A stretch of DNA of 62,000 nt from Apostichopus japonicus (lineage: Eukaryota > Echinodermata > Holothuroidea > Aspidochirotida > Stichopodidae). Each line of letters begins with the position of its first letter. Within the stretch, counting starts at the first letter, position 1. Positions 26,401 through 35,945 of this stretch are shown here, piece by piece. The DNA lies in NCBI RefSeq assembly GCF_037975245.1, contig NC_092571.1, forward strand, positions 4,360,001-4,422,000, given 5' to 3'. The notes under the pieces are model-generated. The model worked only from the letters and a program-made list of their open reading frames with translations, had not been told where the DNA came from and did not search any database. The translations under genes and the position numbers were made by a program.

Positions 26401-29400
26401 GAAGGATTCAGGCTTACAAGTACACATGAGCATCTTTCTTTGCGACCATTGCCAAATTGTAAACTATATGGTTAGCCTGTATTGTTAGACCTATAATATT
26501 ATAGATACAGAGCTATGCATTGGTTTACTGTAATCACCATACCACCATAACTTCACGCAAAGACAGTAGATTGCCCTCTTGTTTTGTTGGTGTACGGTAA
26601 TTAACTCCCTGTGTTCCCTCAAGTCGCCTACTGTGTTATACATATGTAGTTGCAGTGATAGACACTGTAGTCGCTGTCCTCGTTAGTCACATTGTAACCA
26701 CTTTTTCAATCCCAATTATAATCTACAAAGCCGAAACCGCCAAAACTGCCATGTGATCGAGTAAACATCAGTTTTGTATCTTCAGACACTTTCGTGGGTT
26801 ACTGCACCTGTTCAGGGGAACCACACCGTAAACTTCAACACATGCAGTAAGGGAACTTTTTCCTTGTTTCGAGCAGTTAGATTCTCCCGACCTTTGCAAG
26901 TGTAATTCTCTCTATTTCTGGGGGAATGTGGTCAAACCATCAATGAAAATCACATAGCTGAAGGATATATAGCAAAATCAGCGAGAGATTCATCAAAGCT
27001 ATCCTATCAAAGAACAGTTATGCCCTAACCATCCCTAGTTTACCGTATTATACCATCATACTTGGAATTGTTGGTAGAATTTGTCAATAGGCTGACACGG
27101 TAGACAAGCCATGAGGCATACATACATGTAGGCTTTGGTATGCATGGACAAGCAATATCACTGTTGCCCTACTCTTGACATGGATGTATGTATTTATCGG
27201 AATTGATCTCTAAAAGGATCTGTCTGAAGTACTTCGAATTTGAGCACACTAAGATAGCAGAGCATGACTGTATATCATTAAATTATCGTACCTGATGTAA
27301 AGAGTCAGCAAAGCGAGATATTTGTTTTTTGGTTTTCTTGTTTTAACGATAGCCAGCGAATCGGTGGAGATCACCCCGAAGCAAACCACTACTGATGATG
27401 AACCTTCTATTGTGGTGAGAATTACATACTTAATTACATACAATTTCGAAGTAAGAAAATATTGTGTTTGGGGAGTAAGATTTCAGATTCAAAATTTGAT
27501 GATGATCTGTGCATGAAGTGTATATAGGATGAGGAACCACCTTTCCATGTGACGTTAATGTTTCTTCCTCATTCAGCATATTGTTCTGTAGGTTTTTTGT
27601 TAGCTATTTTAATACTCCAATAAAAGTATAAATAAAAAACTGAATGATCGTGTACTGCTGTCAAAGGTTATATATTATCCATAATTGGGATAAGATATGT
27701 CACTTCATGGATTGCATGCTTGCTATTAAGTAACTTGATTATTTCAATGTTATTATTAGATGAAAGACTGCTTGGATGTCTTCAATGCTGGTTCTACTAC
27801 CAATGGCATTTACACAATCAAACCAACTCACTGGAATAAACATTCATTTGATGTCTTCTGTAATATGACTGATGGAGGAGGATGGACGGTAAGTCTAGTA
27901 TGACATCCTATAGTGTAGACGATATATTTTATATGTATAATATGACTGACGGAGAAGGATGGACGGTTAGTCTAGTATGACATCCTATAGTATAGACAAT
28001 ATATTGTATATGTATAATTTGACTGACAGAGGAGGATGGACGGTAAGTCTAGTATGACATCCCATAGTGTAGACGATATATTTTATATGTATAATATGAC
28101 TGACGGAGGAGGATGGACGGTAAGTCTAGTATGACATCCTATAGTATAGACAATATATTGTATATGTATAATTTGACTGACAGAGGAGGATGGACGGTAA
28201 GTCTAGTATGACATCCTATAGTGTAGACGATATATTGTATATGTATGATATGACTGACGGAGGAGGATGGACGGTGAGTCTAGTATGACATCCTATAGTA
28301 TAGACTATATATTGTATATGTATAGTATGACTGACGGAGGAGGATGGACGGTTAGTCTAGTATAACATCCTATAGTATACTCGATATTTATTGTATAATA
28401 TGACTGACGGAGGAGGATGGACGGTAAGTCTAGTATGACATCCTATAGTATAGACAATATATTGTATATGTATAATTTGACTGACAGAGGAGGATGGACG
28501 GTAAGTCTAGTATGACATCCCATAGTGTAGACGATATATTTTATATGTATAATATGACTGACGGAGGAGGATGGACGGTAAGTCTAGTATGACATCCTAT
28601 AGTATAGACAATTTATTGTATATGTATAATTTGACTGACAGAGGAGGATGGACGGTAAGTCTAGTATGACATCCTATAGTGTAGACGATATATTGTATAT
28701 GTATAATATGACTGACGGAGGAGGATGGACGGTGAGTCTAGTATGACATCCTATAGTATAGACTATATATTGTATATGTATAGTATGACTGACGGAGGAG
28801 GATGGACGGTTAGTCTAGTACAACATCCTATAGTATACTTGATATTTATTGTATAATATGACTGCCGGAGGAGGATGGACGGTGAGTCTAGTATGACATC
28901 CTATAGTGTAGACAATATATTGTATATGTATAATATGACTGACCGAGGAGGATGGACGGTAAGTTTAGTATGACATCCTATAGTATAGACGATATATTGT
29001 CTATGTATAATATGACTGTCGGGGGAGGATGGAAGGTAAGTCTAGTTTGACATCCTACAGTTGTATATGTGTAATTTCTAATTCACACTGGTCAGCATAA
29101 TCACTGTGGTATCATGGAAGTAGTCTGTGACGCGAGGGTGATGGGTTCTGTTCCTACCTATACATTTGCAATGGCAGTGAATTTGTCAGAAACAAATAAA
29201 CCTTTTAGCATCCTCTGGAATAAGAAACAAGTTAAAACTCAATAAACTTATGGTTACTCTAATGAAACCATGCAGATGGTAGCAGTACATTGATATTCTT
29301 CCCATTGGTCTTTGCATCTTCCTTTGAATCTTACTTTTCTTTACTAATTTTGAACTTACAGTTCCAGTCCACTTGTGGTTGTTACAGTGTTTGATTACAG

Positions 29401-32400
29401 TATTTATAAATTGGGAAGTGTCAGAGTTGATGTGTTGCTCATATGATATAAATTAAGAGTTTATTACAAAAGCAATCTGCCTGTCACAATATTAGGCTCT
29501 TTCTCTCAGAAAATGAGATCATTTGGTCTCATTGATGTAATGAGAAAGGCGGAAATGAGAAACTGGGCATTTCAATTCAAACCAGAGCTGAGCCCAGAAT
29601 CTTTGAGAATGTTTCTTTTTCCAAATGAATAGTATGAAAGTTTGATTAATCATAGATTCATAGTACGATTCCATTATTTGTAATGCGATGGAGTTAATAT
29701 ATTTAAGCAACAATATCCAACAGTGGTCTAATTATCTATATTACACACACAGACATCAGTTCTACAGTTTTTCTGTCCTTGTGTGTGAACAATCAACTAT
29801 TGTAGATGGTGAAATTCACTTTGCAATATAAGTCCGTTCAGGTACAACGTCACACACATTCTAGTTTAGTTAGTCTAATAAAGTGGTCTTTTCATGTCAG
29901 TGACAGATACAACAATGTGTGGAATATGAGGCCTTGTAAGCATGATATCCTAAGAAAGGCTTCATGTATTAGATTTCCTAAAAATACAGCTATGTATGCA
30001 TGTATGTATGTATATTAGATCCTCCTGCAAGCAGGAACTCGCGAAGAAGCTTCATTGACTTATCAAAGCCGCAAGCTGACCGAAGTCAGTCTCTTACATT
30101 CATATTTTACGTCCATGATTATGAATTGTTAATTGTCAACAACTCTGTAACTGGACGACATACATTAATCTGGGAGTGACTCGAACCAGGGACCTTATCA
30201 TTGACAGTCACCGGCGTTAACCACTGAGCTAACATTCCACTGAGCTAACTACCTCATGGAAACGTCAATGCGTTCTGGTTTTAAGGTGGGGTCTCACCTT
30301 TACCAATCCTTCCAAGTATTGATTGAAAAGTAGATGATGAAATTGTGGGTCACAAAAATCAGATTTGGTGGGTCGCTGGAAATTTCTAGACGTAAGAAGA
30401 ATTATCTACAGTTTTGTTTCTTTTACTAAACATCAAGTCCATAATTAAAACTACTGTAGCTTTCCGAACCTCTATTCTGAGTGATGGTGGGGGAGGTGGG
30501 TGTCTGTTGGGTCCTGGCTCAGTCCTCATGGAAAGATCCTGGCATGTGGGCCTCAAAGGTTGTCGAGTACTGTTTCGAATAATAACCAGTCTGTAGACAC
30601 TATGTGGGAATCCCATACCACTGACAGAAGGGTAGATTACAGGTGAAAATGTAGGACTTCAGTTTGGAACATTGTCAATTACTGCTTCATTTAAAGGTCG
30701 TGCTTTCCTTTTGTAATAGAATAATAGGAATACAGTCCACTTCTCAGTAAAAATGTTATTGAAATAAATGTATTCTTTATTATTATTAAAATTATTCTTT
30801 TGGTTTTTACATTATACAGGTGTTCCAACGTCGTGTTGATGGTTCCGTTGACTTCTATCTTAACTGGACGAACTATAAAAATGGCTTTGGTAAGCTGGAC
30901 CATGAGTTTTGGTTGGGTAATGATAAGCTGTATTACCTCACCAATCAAGGTAACTATCAACTTCGGATTGATATGGTGAACAAGGATGGAGCTCCATACT
31001 ACGCTAAGTATGGCTTGTTCCGGATCAACGATGAAAGTAAAAAATACAAACTGTCTGAACTGGGAAATTACAGTGGAACTGCAGGTTTGTCCAAATTATA
31101 GGTTTCTCTCTGTGTTTGTTGTATACAAGTTCACTGTACTATTAAATGTCATGTTCTGTTTGTCTCATAATATACTCGGTAAGTATATTTTAGTGTGTTA
31201 TGTTCATTCTTTATGGCAGCCAGCTGCATGACCTTCACTGTTTTAAGCAACCCAAGTAGTCACCCCTGGACCTAGATTACCAGGGAAGTTCATTGGCGTG
31301 CAACTTAAGCTGTGGTAAGAATTTTACCGGGGTCATAAATACATTAACAAACATTTTCAAGGCGATAGACATTTTTTAAAGAAACTTTTTTTCCAGTTTT
31401 TGTAGCAGTGGGAGGGTGGAGAGGCAGGGTATGGTACTTTATGGATGGGGATTGTGGCAACATGTGACATCCAACATCATATATCACTGCACATTTATTA
31501 TTTATAGAATAATTAGAATACATTTTTATTTGTTTTGCAATACAATTTGTGTTGCTACATGGTGATTTGTTCAGTTCTGTAGACAGCGTCTATGTCATGT
31601 TTCTTTGTTATGCATGGTAATAAATTTAGCTTTATTATAGGTAAAACGAAATCCATTTCCGCGTCTGAACCATGCCGTGAAGTCTACAAGTCTAAACAAA
31701 CCTTTCAATTAATTATTCTATTGCAGGCTACTTGTTCCCTTTGTGACCGTATTTTATAATATGACACTTCTATGGGAAACTTGATTTAAAACTGGCATCA
31801 TTAGCTTTTTGAAATTAAAAAGGGTGGGAGCTGGGTTGGTCGTACTTTTCGTTATTTTGGTTGGGCTAACTGCATCTTTCCATTAAAACCTTCAACATAT
31901 TTTGAGTGAGTGTTCAAAGCTTGCATTTTAACAGGGCTTATTTCTGCTCCAGTATGTTAGTTCATAAACCTTCAGGATTACCGACGCTTTTCATCGCTTT
32001 TAGGGGGCATTAAAATCAAGATAATCCCTTCATGAATAGACAGTCTGTATTGTCAGGGATTAAAGGGGATTACCCGATGCTTTTTTTCAGAAGTTAAAAG
32101 TAAAACTGTCGGGAAAGTTGGAAAGCGTTGGGTTTCGTCGCATGTGTGAGGCATTCAACGAACTACTACTATAAAAGGCGCATAATTTTGGCAGCAAAAG
32201 TCAGCTAGGGTGAACCTAATTTTTGAGCGGGTTTTGTAAAAAATTTCTTCTACATGCTGGTTTTGTGTGTCTCTTTAGCACTGCTCCACACCACTGAATA
32301 ACTAATAAGAGGCATGGACTGTTCAGAATGTACTGTTACCCATTTACCGGCCTTCCCCTTTAATAAAAACCTGTGTGTTTCTCTGGGGAAATTGTGTTTT

Positions 32401-34638
32401 TATTTTTTCCATGTCTCGAACACAAGTGCATGCATTTATTGCATGCATTGTTCTTTATTTTTTATCTTTTCTTATTATCTTTGTACGGAGGGTCTGCTTC
32501 GTAAGAGCCTCGGCTTTCTCAGACCTCCTCCACGTGTCACATACATTTTCTTCTATTATTGTGTAATATATTTTGAATGTGGAAACAAATAAATGAAATG
32601 AATGAAATGAAAGTGTGATGGTACTTTATTGGATAAATTGTAAGACTTATCTATGTTTATTCAGTGTTTCACTTATATCTGTATCAATTCAAATATGCAT
32701 ATTTATCTAGGTGTGGCTCACTGGAACCAGGCCATATTGGACCTACCTCAAGATATCAAGATATGGTTGTTAGTACGTAGCTTATTTAGACAGCTAAACC
32801 ATTCCTTGCTATCTGAAGTTGATCACAGGGTGTGGTCTGTGATATCATCTGGATGGATGGTTTTTGAAAGCTTTCCTTAGGCTATTATATCATCTTCTTG
32901 TTGGTTTACCCTTGACACCTGACACATTTGCAATGTTTACTTAGCTTTCAATCTTTTTCTGTAGTTAAAATTTCCTTAAATGCTATACTTTTTTTTAAAT
33001 TTCCTCCTGTTTTGATGAATGATTGAAATATTATGAAAGGTAAATAAAGACATTCTCAGCTCAATTGCCCAGATGACATCATTCACTCAGCAGTTAGCAG
33101 GTCTGCAATTACCAAAGTATCACCAAATTTACAGAAAAAAATTCCTTCATGATACAAGTTGCTGTGAGGATGTGTTATTGAACCGAGATACACAACACTT
33201 TCAGCTAATACATCAATCAGCCATGAAAAGATCCTATTAATTGCTGCCTTAGTTTGTAGGAGCAAACCTTGAACATATATTGGATTAACCCAGCTCATGT
33301 CTGCTGCTATCTTCACTCCAGAGTGGGTGTCCACAAGTCACCACTATATTTTCCTGAGAAGTTTCCTTCTTGTTACATTGCTACATAAGCAAAGCATAAA
33401 AATTCAGATATTTCAGTGAGAAATCATTTTCTATGATTTATAATAATTAAAATGTGATTAGGGTAATAGCTCTTGGCTGGTCTACACTAGTCCGAAGGAG
33501 CAGGATATACGGTTATTGGATTAACTTACACTACGGTTCCTGGGTTAATTAATATTTTTAAATATAAAATTACAGTTAAAACAAAACTTGTAATAAGCTG
33601 TGAGATATCACATAGATCACATACAAGGACTTACAGTGATATGCTAAGACAGCTAGTCTACATCACATATCACCGTACATCAGGACATGTTTGCTTAATC
33701 TCTGTGACAGTCTACATCACGTATCACTGTTGTATTTGAGTTATGGTATATTTCAGCATGTCACTGTTAGGAAGTTATGCTTGTCTTTGTGTGATGCCTT
33801 AGGATGTCACTGTAAGAACATTATGCATGGTCTAATACCGACAGGCAGTGATATGCTAAGACATCACATAAACCAAGTATAATGACTGGCAGCACTTGAT
33901 TTGCTAAGACATCACATAATCCAAGCATCATTACTGACAGCTCATAAAATAAGCATAATTACTGACAGTGATATGCTAAGACATCACATAAACCAGGCAT
34001 AATGACTGACAGTGATATAATAAGACATTAGACCATGCATAATGTTCTTACAGTGACATCCTAAGGCATCACACAAAGACAAGCATAACTTCCTAACAGT
34101 GACATGCTGAAATATACCATAACTCAAATACAACAGTGATACGTGATGTAGACTGTCACAGAGATTAAGCAAACATGTCCTGATGTACGGTGATATGTGA
34201 TGTAGACTAGCTGTCAGAGAGATTAAGCATGAATTTTCTGTTGTGCAGTGATGATTCATCATATATACAATCATATTTACAAATTTTATAATGTATCTAT
34301 ATCGTGATAGGTCCCTTAATTGCGATAGATCATAATTTAAGGGAATATATTTACTTGTTGTATTCACAGACATAGAAGGAGGTGACTCTGGTGGTCATGC
34401 TTTGAGCAATCATCGTAACTGTAGCTTCAGTACCTTCAACAAGGACAATGATGAATCAGGCAGTACTCACTGTGCTGTTGAACGCCATGGTGCCTGGTGG
34501 TACAAGAGCTGTGCAACATCTAACCTCAATGGTGACTACATGGCAGCAGATGATAATGAATCAAGCATACACTGGTATGATCTACCTGGAGGTCTATATA
34601 ACATCAAATACACAGAAATGAAGATAAGACCTGTCTAG
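8387..34638 (+). CDS. Secreted fibrinogen-related-domain (FReD) protein, five exons
   Basis: Joined exons 8387-8477, 27353-27414, 27760-27888, 30820-31084 and 34370-34638 give 816 nt (271 residues plus stop). Every intron is GT-AG and phases agree (1, 0, 0, 1). Residues 1-30 form a signal peptide with a leucine/isoleucine core. Residues 31-51 are a Thr/acidic linker with no collagen repeat or coiled coil. Residues 52-271 are a full-length fibrinogen C-terminal domain: DCLDVFNAG, CNMTDGGGWTVFQRR, WLGNDKLYYLT, a DND calcium-site-like motif, CAVERHGAWWYKSC, SNLNG and a C-terminal IKYTEMKIRPV. Known relatives (ficolins, tachylectins, angiopoietins, sea cucumber FReD proteins) are extracellular lectins or ligands. 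Five cysteines instead of the usual four leave one unpaired (NCSF), which may allow dimerisation. Several N-glycosylation sequons are present. Target specificity cannot be read. Confidence 0.92.
8478..10512. other. FReD intron 1, first part: no gene
   Basis: Intronic AT-rich DNA. It holds a poly-G run at 8899-8922 and a chance 68-codon frame near 9300. I see no splice-bounded exon or complete transposon in it. Confidence 0.6.
10513..11740 (-). pseudogene. LINE (Tx1/L1-like clade) ORF1 with CCHC zinc knuckles, degraded
   Basis: Reading the minus strand, an ATG at 11740 opens MSSANSSHRRHVSMEQRQK. After a stop and frame change come VQISGQWIVTLKTRRML, then NVPVFIDDSELTDKLTELGC, WTHKFYNEFPNIQNGTRFVT, LPNKVKSLPYGVV and GIYIRLKHNGQSRVC. 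Three knuckles follow: CNHCLGEDHLMRNC intact, CKQCDEMGHSESRY with its last Cys lost, and CFNCHRFGHKSFNC intact. The C-terminal tail is basic and Ser/Thr-rich and ends at 10513. LINE ORF1 proteins of this layout bind the element RNA. The frame is broken by stops, frameshifts and an (AT)n expansion at 11419-11458. No ORF2 follows downstream. Confidence 0.82.
11419..11458. repeat. (AT)n microsatellite inside the LINE ORF1
   Basis: About 20 AT units interrupt the ORF1 coding sequence between its N-terminal part and the NVPVFIDD block. Confidence 0.95.
12270..12612 (-). mobile_element. LINE ORF2 C-terminal fragment
   Basis: The minus strand encodes TWFQYRLLHWNIPTNKYL, ICDIRQEYTETIEHLFYDC and AHSAKIWNNLQILL. 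This is the C-terminal pattern after the RT in L1/Tx1-type ORF2, where Cys/His residues form a CCHC-like motif (here the first Cys pair is reduced to CDIR). It stops in clean AT-rich DNA. On this strand it lies just before the ORF1 at 11740, so the order is ORF2 end then ORF1 start. It may be the missing tail of the RT fragment at 16194-17760. Confidence 0.75.
13548..13745. repeat. About 60-bp tandem repeat, three copies, each ending in a C run
   Basis: Three units of TGATTGGTMTAATGTT..TTGTTGCATCTTAGTTG..AAACTCAGAGC are each followed by 10-14 C then G. The C runs differ in length between copies. Confidence 0.9.
14234..14330. repeat. Imperfect inverted repeat (CGGTTTTTCCGA / TCGGAAAAACCG)
   Basis: CGGTTTTTCCGA near 14236 faces TCGGAAAAACCG near 14299, with further ACCGAAAT/ATTTCGGT pairing between them. 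It probably belongs to a short foldback element. Its limits are not clear. Confidence 0.5.
16194..17760 (-). mobile_element. LINE reverse transcriptase (ORF2) fragment, L1/Tx1-like
   Basis: On the minus strand, RT motif A appears as GIDFEKA followed by a one-base frameshift (the shifted frame continues FDSISIRFIRNVL). Then come GCRQGDPLSSYLFIL and motif C, YADDTTFI, followed by SGLKINPSKS, WEKRNLTVLGRITIVKSLLL and the thumb-side blocks FVWK and NPDGGLKMVDF. These match the RT palm and thumb of L1-clade elements. The YADD catalytic pair is present, but frameshifts near 17630 and 16660 and loss of the endonuclease make it inactive. It lies inside FReD intron 1, antisense to that gene. Confidence 0.88.
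17761..18852. other. FReD intron 1: no recognised feature
   Basis: AT-rich DNA with a 14-base G run at about 18162-18175. I see no exon, RNA gene or complete transposon. Confidence 0.55.
18858..21071. mobile_element. Non-autonomous DNA transposon, family X copy 1 (TIR CAGGYGCGTATCCAGG, 5-bp TSD)
   Basis: The left end CAGGTGCGTATCCAGG matches the inverted right end CCTGGATACGCGCCTG. It is flanked by AACAT at 18853-18857 and AACAT at 21072-21076, a 5-bp target duplication. The next TIR layer is GCGCGCGCCCCCCGGGT. Inside are a purine-rich GAAAAAAGAGG tract (18905-19035) and an about 95-bp module repeated near 19418, 19495, 20218 and 20935. It contains no transposase. The 5-bp duplication and CAGG ends would fit a hAT5-like element, which is inference. 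Copies 2 and 3 lie at 45239-46876 and 48320-48969. Confidence 0.85.
20004..20375. mobile_element. Nested hAT-type MITE (TIR CAGTGGCGGAGC)
   Basis: CAGTGGCGGAGC opens the element and its complement GCTCCGCCACTG closes it. The flanks CCACCGCG (19996-20003) and CCGCCGCG (20376-20383) form an 8-bp target duplication with one mismatch, typical of hAT elements. It sits inside family X copy 1 and itself contains one family X module (20218-20310), so its history is mosaic. Confidence 0.78.
22159..22221 (-). CDS. Candidate exon 2 of a gene nested in FReD intron 1
   Basis: On the minus strand, acceptor TTTATTTTCTGTCTTGAAG is followed by 63 open bases and donor GTAAGA. Entry phase 1 matches the exit phase of 22714-23034. 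The product is EDLPAQTDTADFGDFSHNDQL, an acidic, probably disordered stretch. I could not find the next exon: the GTAAGT donor at about 21979 has no phase-compatible acceptor. Confidence 0.5.
   Translation of the reverse strand, partial: RIYQLKLILQILETSHTMIN
22714..23034 (-). CDS. Candidate first exon of an unknown Cys/His-rich protein, with an apparent 2-nt frameshift
   Basis: The minus strand opens with an ATG at 23034 (MASTSDMAACRTK). It continues LECIIHVSKTASGKVTAF, SKAKVIRCAKKWKVLGG and LGDFADTILSDNADLI. After a 2-nt shift near 22823 the frame resumes as NLTLDTKTCGYHRQCYMKF and TNVSKISRAKSKLTQSV, ending at a GTGAGT donor in phase 1. Conserved-looking Cys/His (CIIH, RC, TCGYHRQC) suggest a zinc-binding module. 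I have an impression of similar N-terminal modules in uncharacterised invertebrate proteins but cannot name the family. Downstream of the shift the protein still looks natural. The shift could therefore be an assembly error or a very recent lesion. Confidence 0.6.
23035..27352. other. End of FReD intron 1: no supported gene
   Basis: AT-rich. A short GACCGACGTGACCC-type tandem lies at 25995-26090. Open frames at 24933-25187 and 25539-25820 show no domain, splice context or repeat homology that I recognise. The segment just above 23034 should hold the promoter of the nested minus-strand gene if that gene is real. Confidence 0.5.
27353..27414 (+). CDS. FReD gene exon 2 (linker)
   Basis: Acceptor TTTTCTTGTTTTAACGATAG, 62 nt, donor GTGAGA. 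It encodes ASESVEITPKQTTTDDEPSIV, a short Thr/Asp-rich linker between signal peptide and FReD domain. Entry phase is 1, exit phase 0. Confidence 0.78.
27760..27888 (+). CDS. FReD gene exon 3 (N-terminal part of the fibrinogen domain)
   Basis: Forty-three codons from MKDCLDVFNAG to NMTDGGGWT, with a GTAAGT donor, phase 0 on both sides. It carries the first Cys pair of the domain (KDC and VFC). Its last 27 nt are the seed of the downstream minisatellite. Confidence 0.95.
27862..29060 (+). repeat. About 77-bp minisatellite that copies the FReD exon 3/intron 3 junction, 16 units
   Basis: The unit is the last 27 nt of exon 3 (AATATGACTGAYGGAGGAGG plus ATGGACG), then the GTAAGT donor and about 50 nt of intron (TCTAGTATGACATCCTATAG and on). 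One genuine unit and about 15 further units follow head to tail. All keep GT at the donor position (GTAAGT, GTGAGT or GTTAGT). Units 3-8 and 9-14 form a 458-bp higher-order duplication. Confidence 0.95.
29061..30014. other. FReD intron 3: no feature
   Basis: Intronic AT-rich DNA between the minisatellite and a SINE. Short open frames at 29519-29713 and 29806-30018 have no supporting evidence. Confidence 0.6.
30015..30262 (-). mobile_element. tRNA-derived SINE
   Basis: On the minus strand the head reads TTAGCTCAGTGGTTAACGCC (box A) and, about 30 nt later, CTGGTTCGAGTCACTCCCAG (box B). A tRNA-unrelated body runs down to about 30015. The head has GTTAGCTCAGTGG partly duplicated. The acceptor stem does not pair, so this is not a tRNA gene. 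Confidence 0.72.
30820..31084 (+). CDS. FReD gene exon 4 (core of the fibrinogen domain)
   Basis: Acceptor ACATTATACAG, 265 nt, donor GTTTGT, phase 0 in and 1 out. It encodes VFQRRVDGSVDFYLNW, the FWLGNDKLYYLT block and YSGTAG. This is the P-domain framework of ficolin- and angiopoietin-type FReDs. Confidence 0.95.
31085..33647. other. FReD intron 4, first part
   Basis: No exon. A possible retroelement tail lies at 32400-32615. The rest is AT-rich with no repeat structure I can name. Confidence 0.55.
32400..32615 (+). mobile_element. Possible LINE 3' tail with (GAAAT)n end
   Basis: A CT-rich stretch (CGTAAGAGCCTCGGCTTTCT) leads to TGAATGTGGAAACAAATAAA and a short TGAAA/TGAATGAAA tail. This resembles 3' ends of several non-LTR elements. 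There is no coding part to confirm it. Confidence 0.35.
33648..33836 (+). repeat. Left arm of a perfect 189-bp inverted repeat
   Basis: By base-by-base reading this arm is the exact reverse complement of 34027-34215, without gaps or mismatches. It lies in FReD intron 4. The 190-bp spacer (33837-34026) holds tandem relatives of TAAGACATCACATAAACCA and AATGACTGACAG. Confidence 0.95.
34027..34215 (-). repeat. Right arm of the perfect 189-bp inverted repeat
   Basis: Partner of 33648-33836. It ends about 155 bp before FReD exon 5. If transcribed with the gene it would fold into a 189-bp double-stranded stem. Confidence 0.95.
34370..34638 (+). CDS. FReD gene exon 5 (C-terminal part of the fibrinogen domain, stop)
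   Basis: Acceptor TTACTTGTTGTATTCACAG, 269 nt, TAG stop at 34636. It encodes EGGDSGGHALSNHRNCSF, then NKDNDESGSTHCAVERHGAW with the calcium-site-like DND, then WYKSCATSNLNGDYM and IKYTEMKIRPV. It holds Cys 3 to 5. The pair HCA and KSC is the canonical second disulphide, and NC is extra. Confidence 0.95.
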
Positions 34639-35036
34639 ATACGGTTCTTTCCACTAAGTACTTGATAAGAGGATCAAAACTAACAAACACACTGGAGTTC
34701 AGCAAATATATCATCCATATCAGCAAACAGAAATGTTACTGATAACCCAAATTTCACCCCCCCCCCCTCCATGTACACAGCCTCCTCGAAACTTCTCTAA
34801 ACAGACACAGACCAGCTAGCCGTGTTTTACATTCAGACTGAGGATCCCGTTGTTTTTTACACTCTTTAAGTCCATGTACCCTACCTAATTTTAACGATAT
34901 CTATTAACATTAGAATTTTTCTGAGGACCTTGTGATTCTTTCCGTCTGAGGACTCGCAATTTCTTTTTTCAAGCCCTCAGTCAGAATACAAAACAAGTGC
35001 AGACACACACATTCCTATGTATTGTTGTCAGTCCTG

Positions 35037-35042
35037 AATAAA
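35037..35042 (+). terminator. Candidate poly(A) signal AATAAA of the FReD gene
   Basis: AATAAA lies 399 bp after the stop and is followed by a GT-rich stretch (TTGTGTGCG) within 20 bp, the usual cleavage-site arrangement. Confidence 0.55.
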
Positions 35043-35945
35043 TACCAATATTGTGTGCGCAGGTATAAGTTCAGATACGTGTTCTCAATAAGAGTAGTTA
35101 CCCATATCACGTCATGGGATGAATGGGATTGCCTATTGGAATTCTCAACATGCATTTCTCACAAAAAAATACACCTTAAAAGGTTGTGTTGCTGAATCAA
35201 ATGCACTTTAATATTTTCCTAGCCTTTATGCATAGTTTACCCAAACATTAGATTGCATAACACTGTTGTACACAGAATTTATGAAATTATCTTGACTCTC
35301 TGTATTGCATTTGAATTACTATGTATATTCATGTTTGATTTTTAATGAGAATTGATTGGTAGTGACTTTCCAGCCAAAGAAGGGGCTCTCTAGCATTTTG
35401 ACAAAGGAGACTGTGATATTATTCCTGAATCAAGGTAACATGGTCGCACTCACCAGATAAGCTTGGATACACACATGCTTGGTAATCGACTGCTTCAAGG
35501 TTAAAAACAAGTATTTTAAAATGCACAAGTGAAGGTGGTTAAAACAATTAGTTTGACTTCTAACTTCGAATATATGTTTCAAAAACCTGTCTACTTCAAT
35601 AATTAGAAAGGAAGGTGTACATATATACTATTAGTGATCAGATCACAGCCTCACAGTACCGATGTGATATACAGTTAGAGACTACAGCTTGTCAAGTTCA
35701 GGAAACTAGGTAAGATCTTGTGACAGCACCCTCTGATGGATCTGGGGGATGGCTGGAGAGCGCCCCCCCCCCCCTCCTACATTGAGAAGTAACCTGTTAA
35801 TCGTGATATAGTCAAACTGGATGGGTAGGAATGATAATGAATTTATGATAACCATCAGTTTTGGTGATGTTGAGATAGTTCAATGTTAATTTGTGTAAAC
35901 ACGGTAAGCAGGCAATGATTAGTAAGGCTTTGTTAGGTTCTACAT

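Noticed and set aside
27889-29060. Whether minisatellite units could act as cassette exons
   Set aside because: The upstream AG sites I examined give exons that either carry stops or have an entry phase that does not match exon 3, so cassette inclusion would break the frame. Donor competition remains possible.
30171-30245. Possible tRNA gene on the minus strand
   Set aside because: Box A and box B are good, but the acceptor and anticodon stems do not pair and a repeat body follows. It is a SINE.
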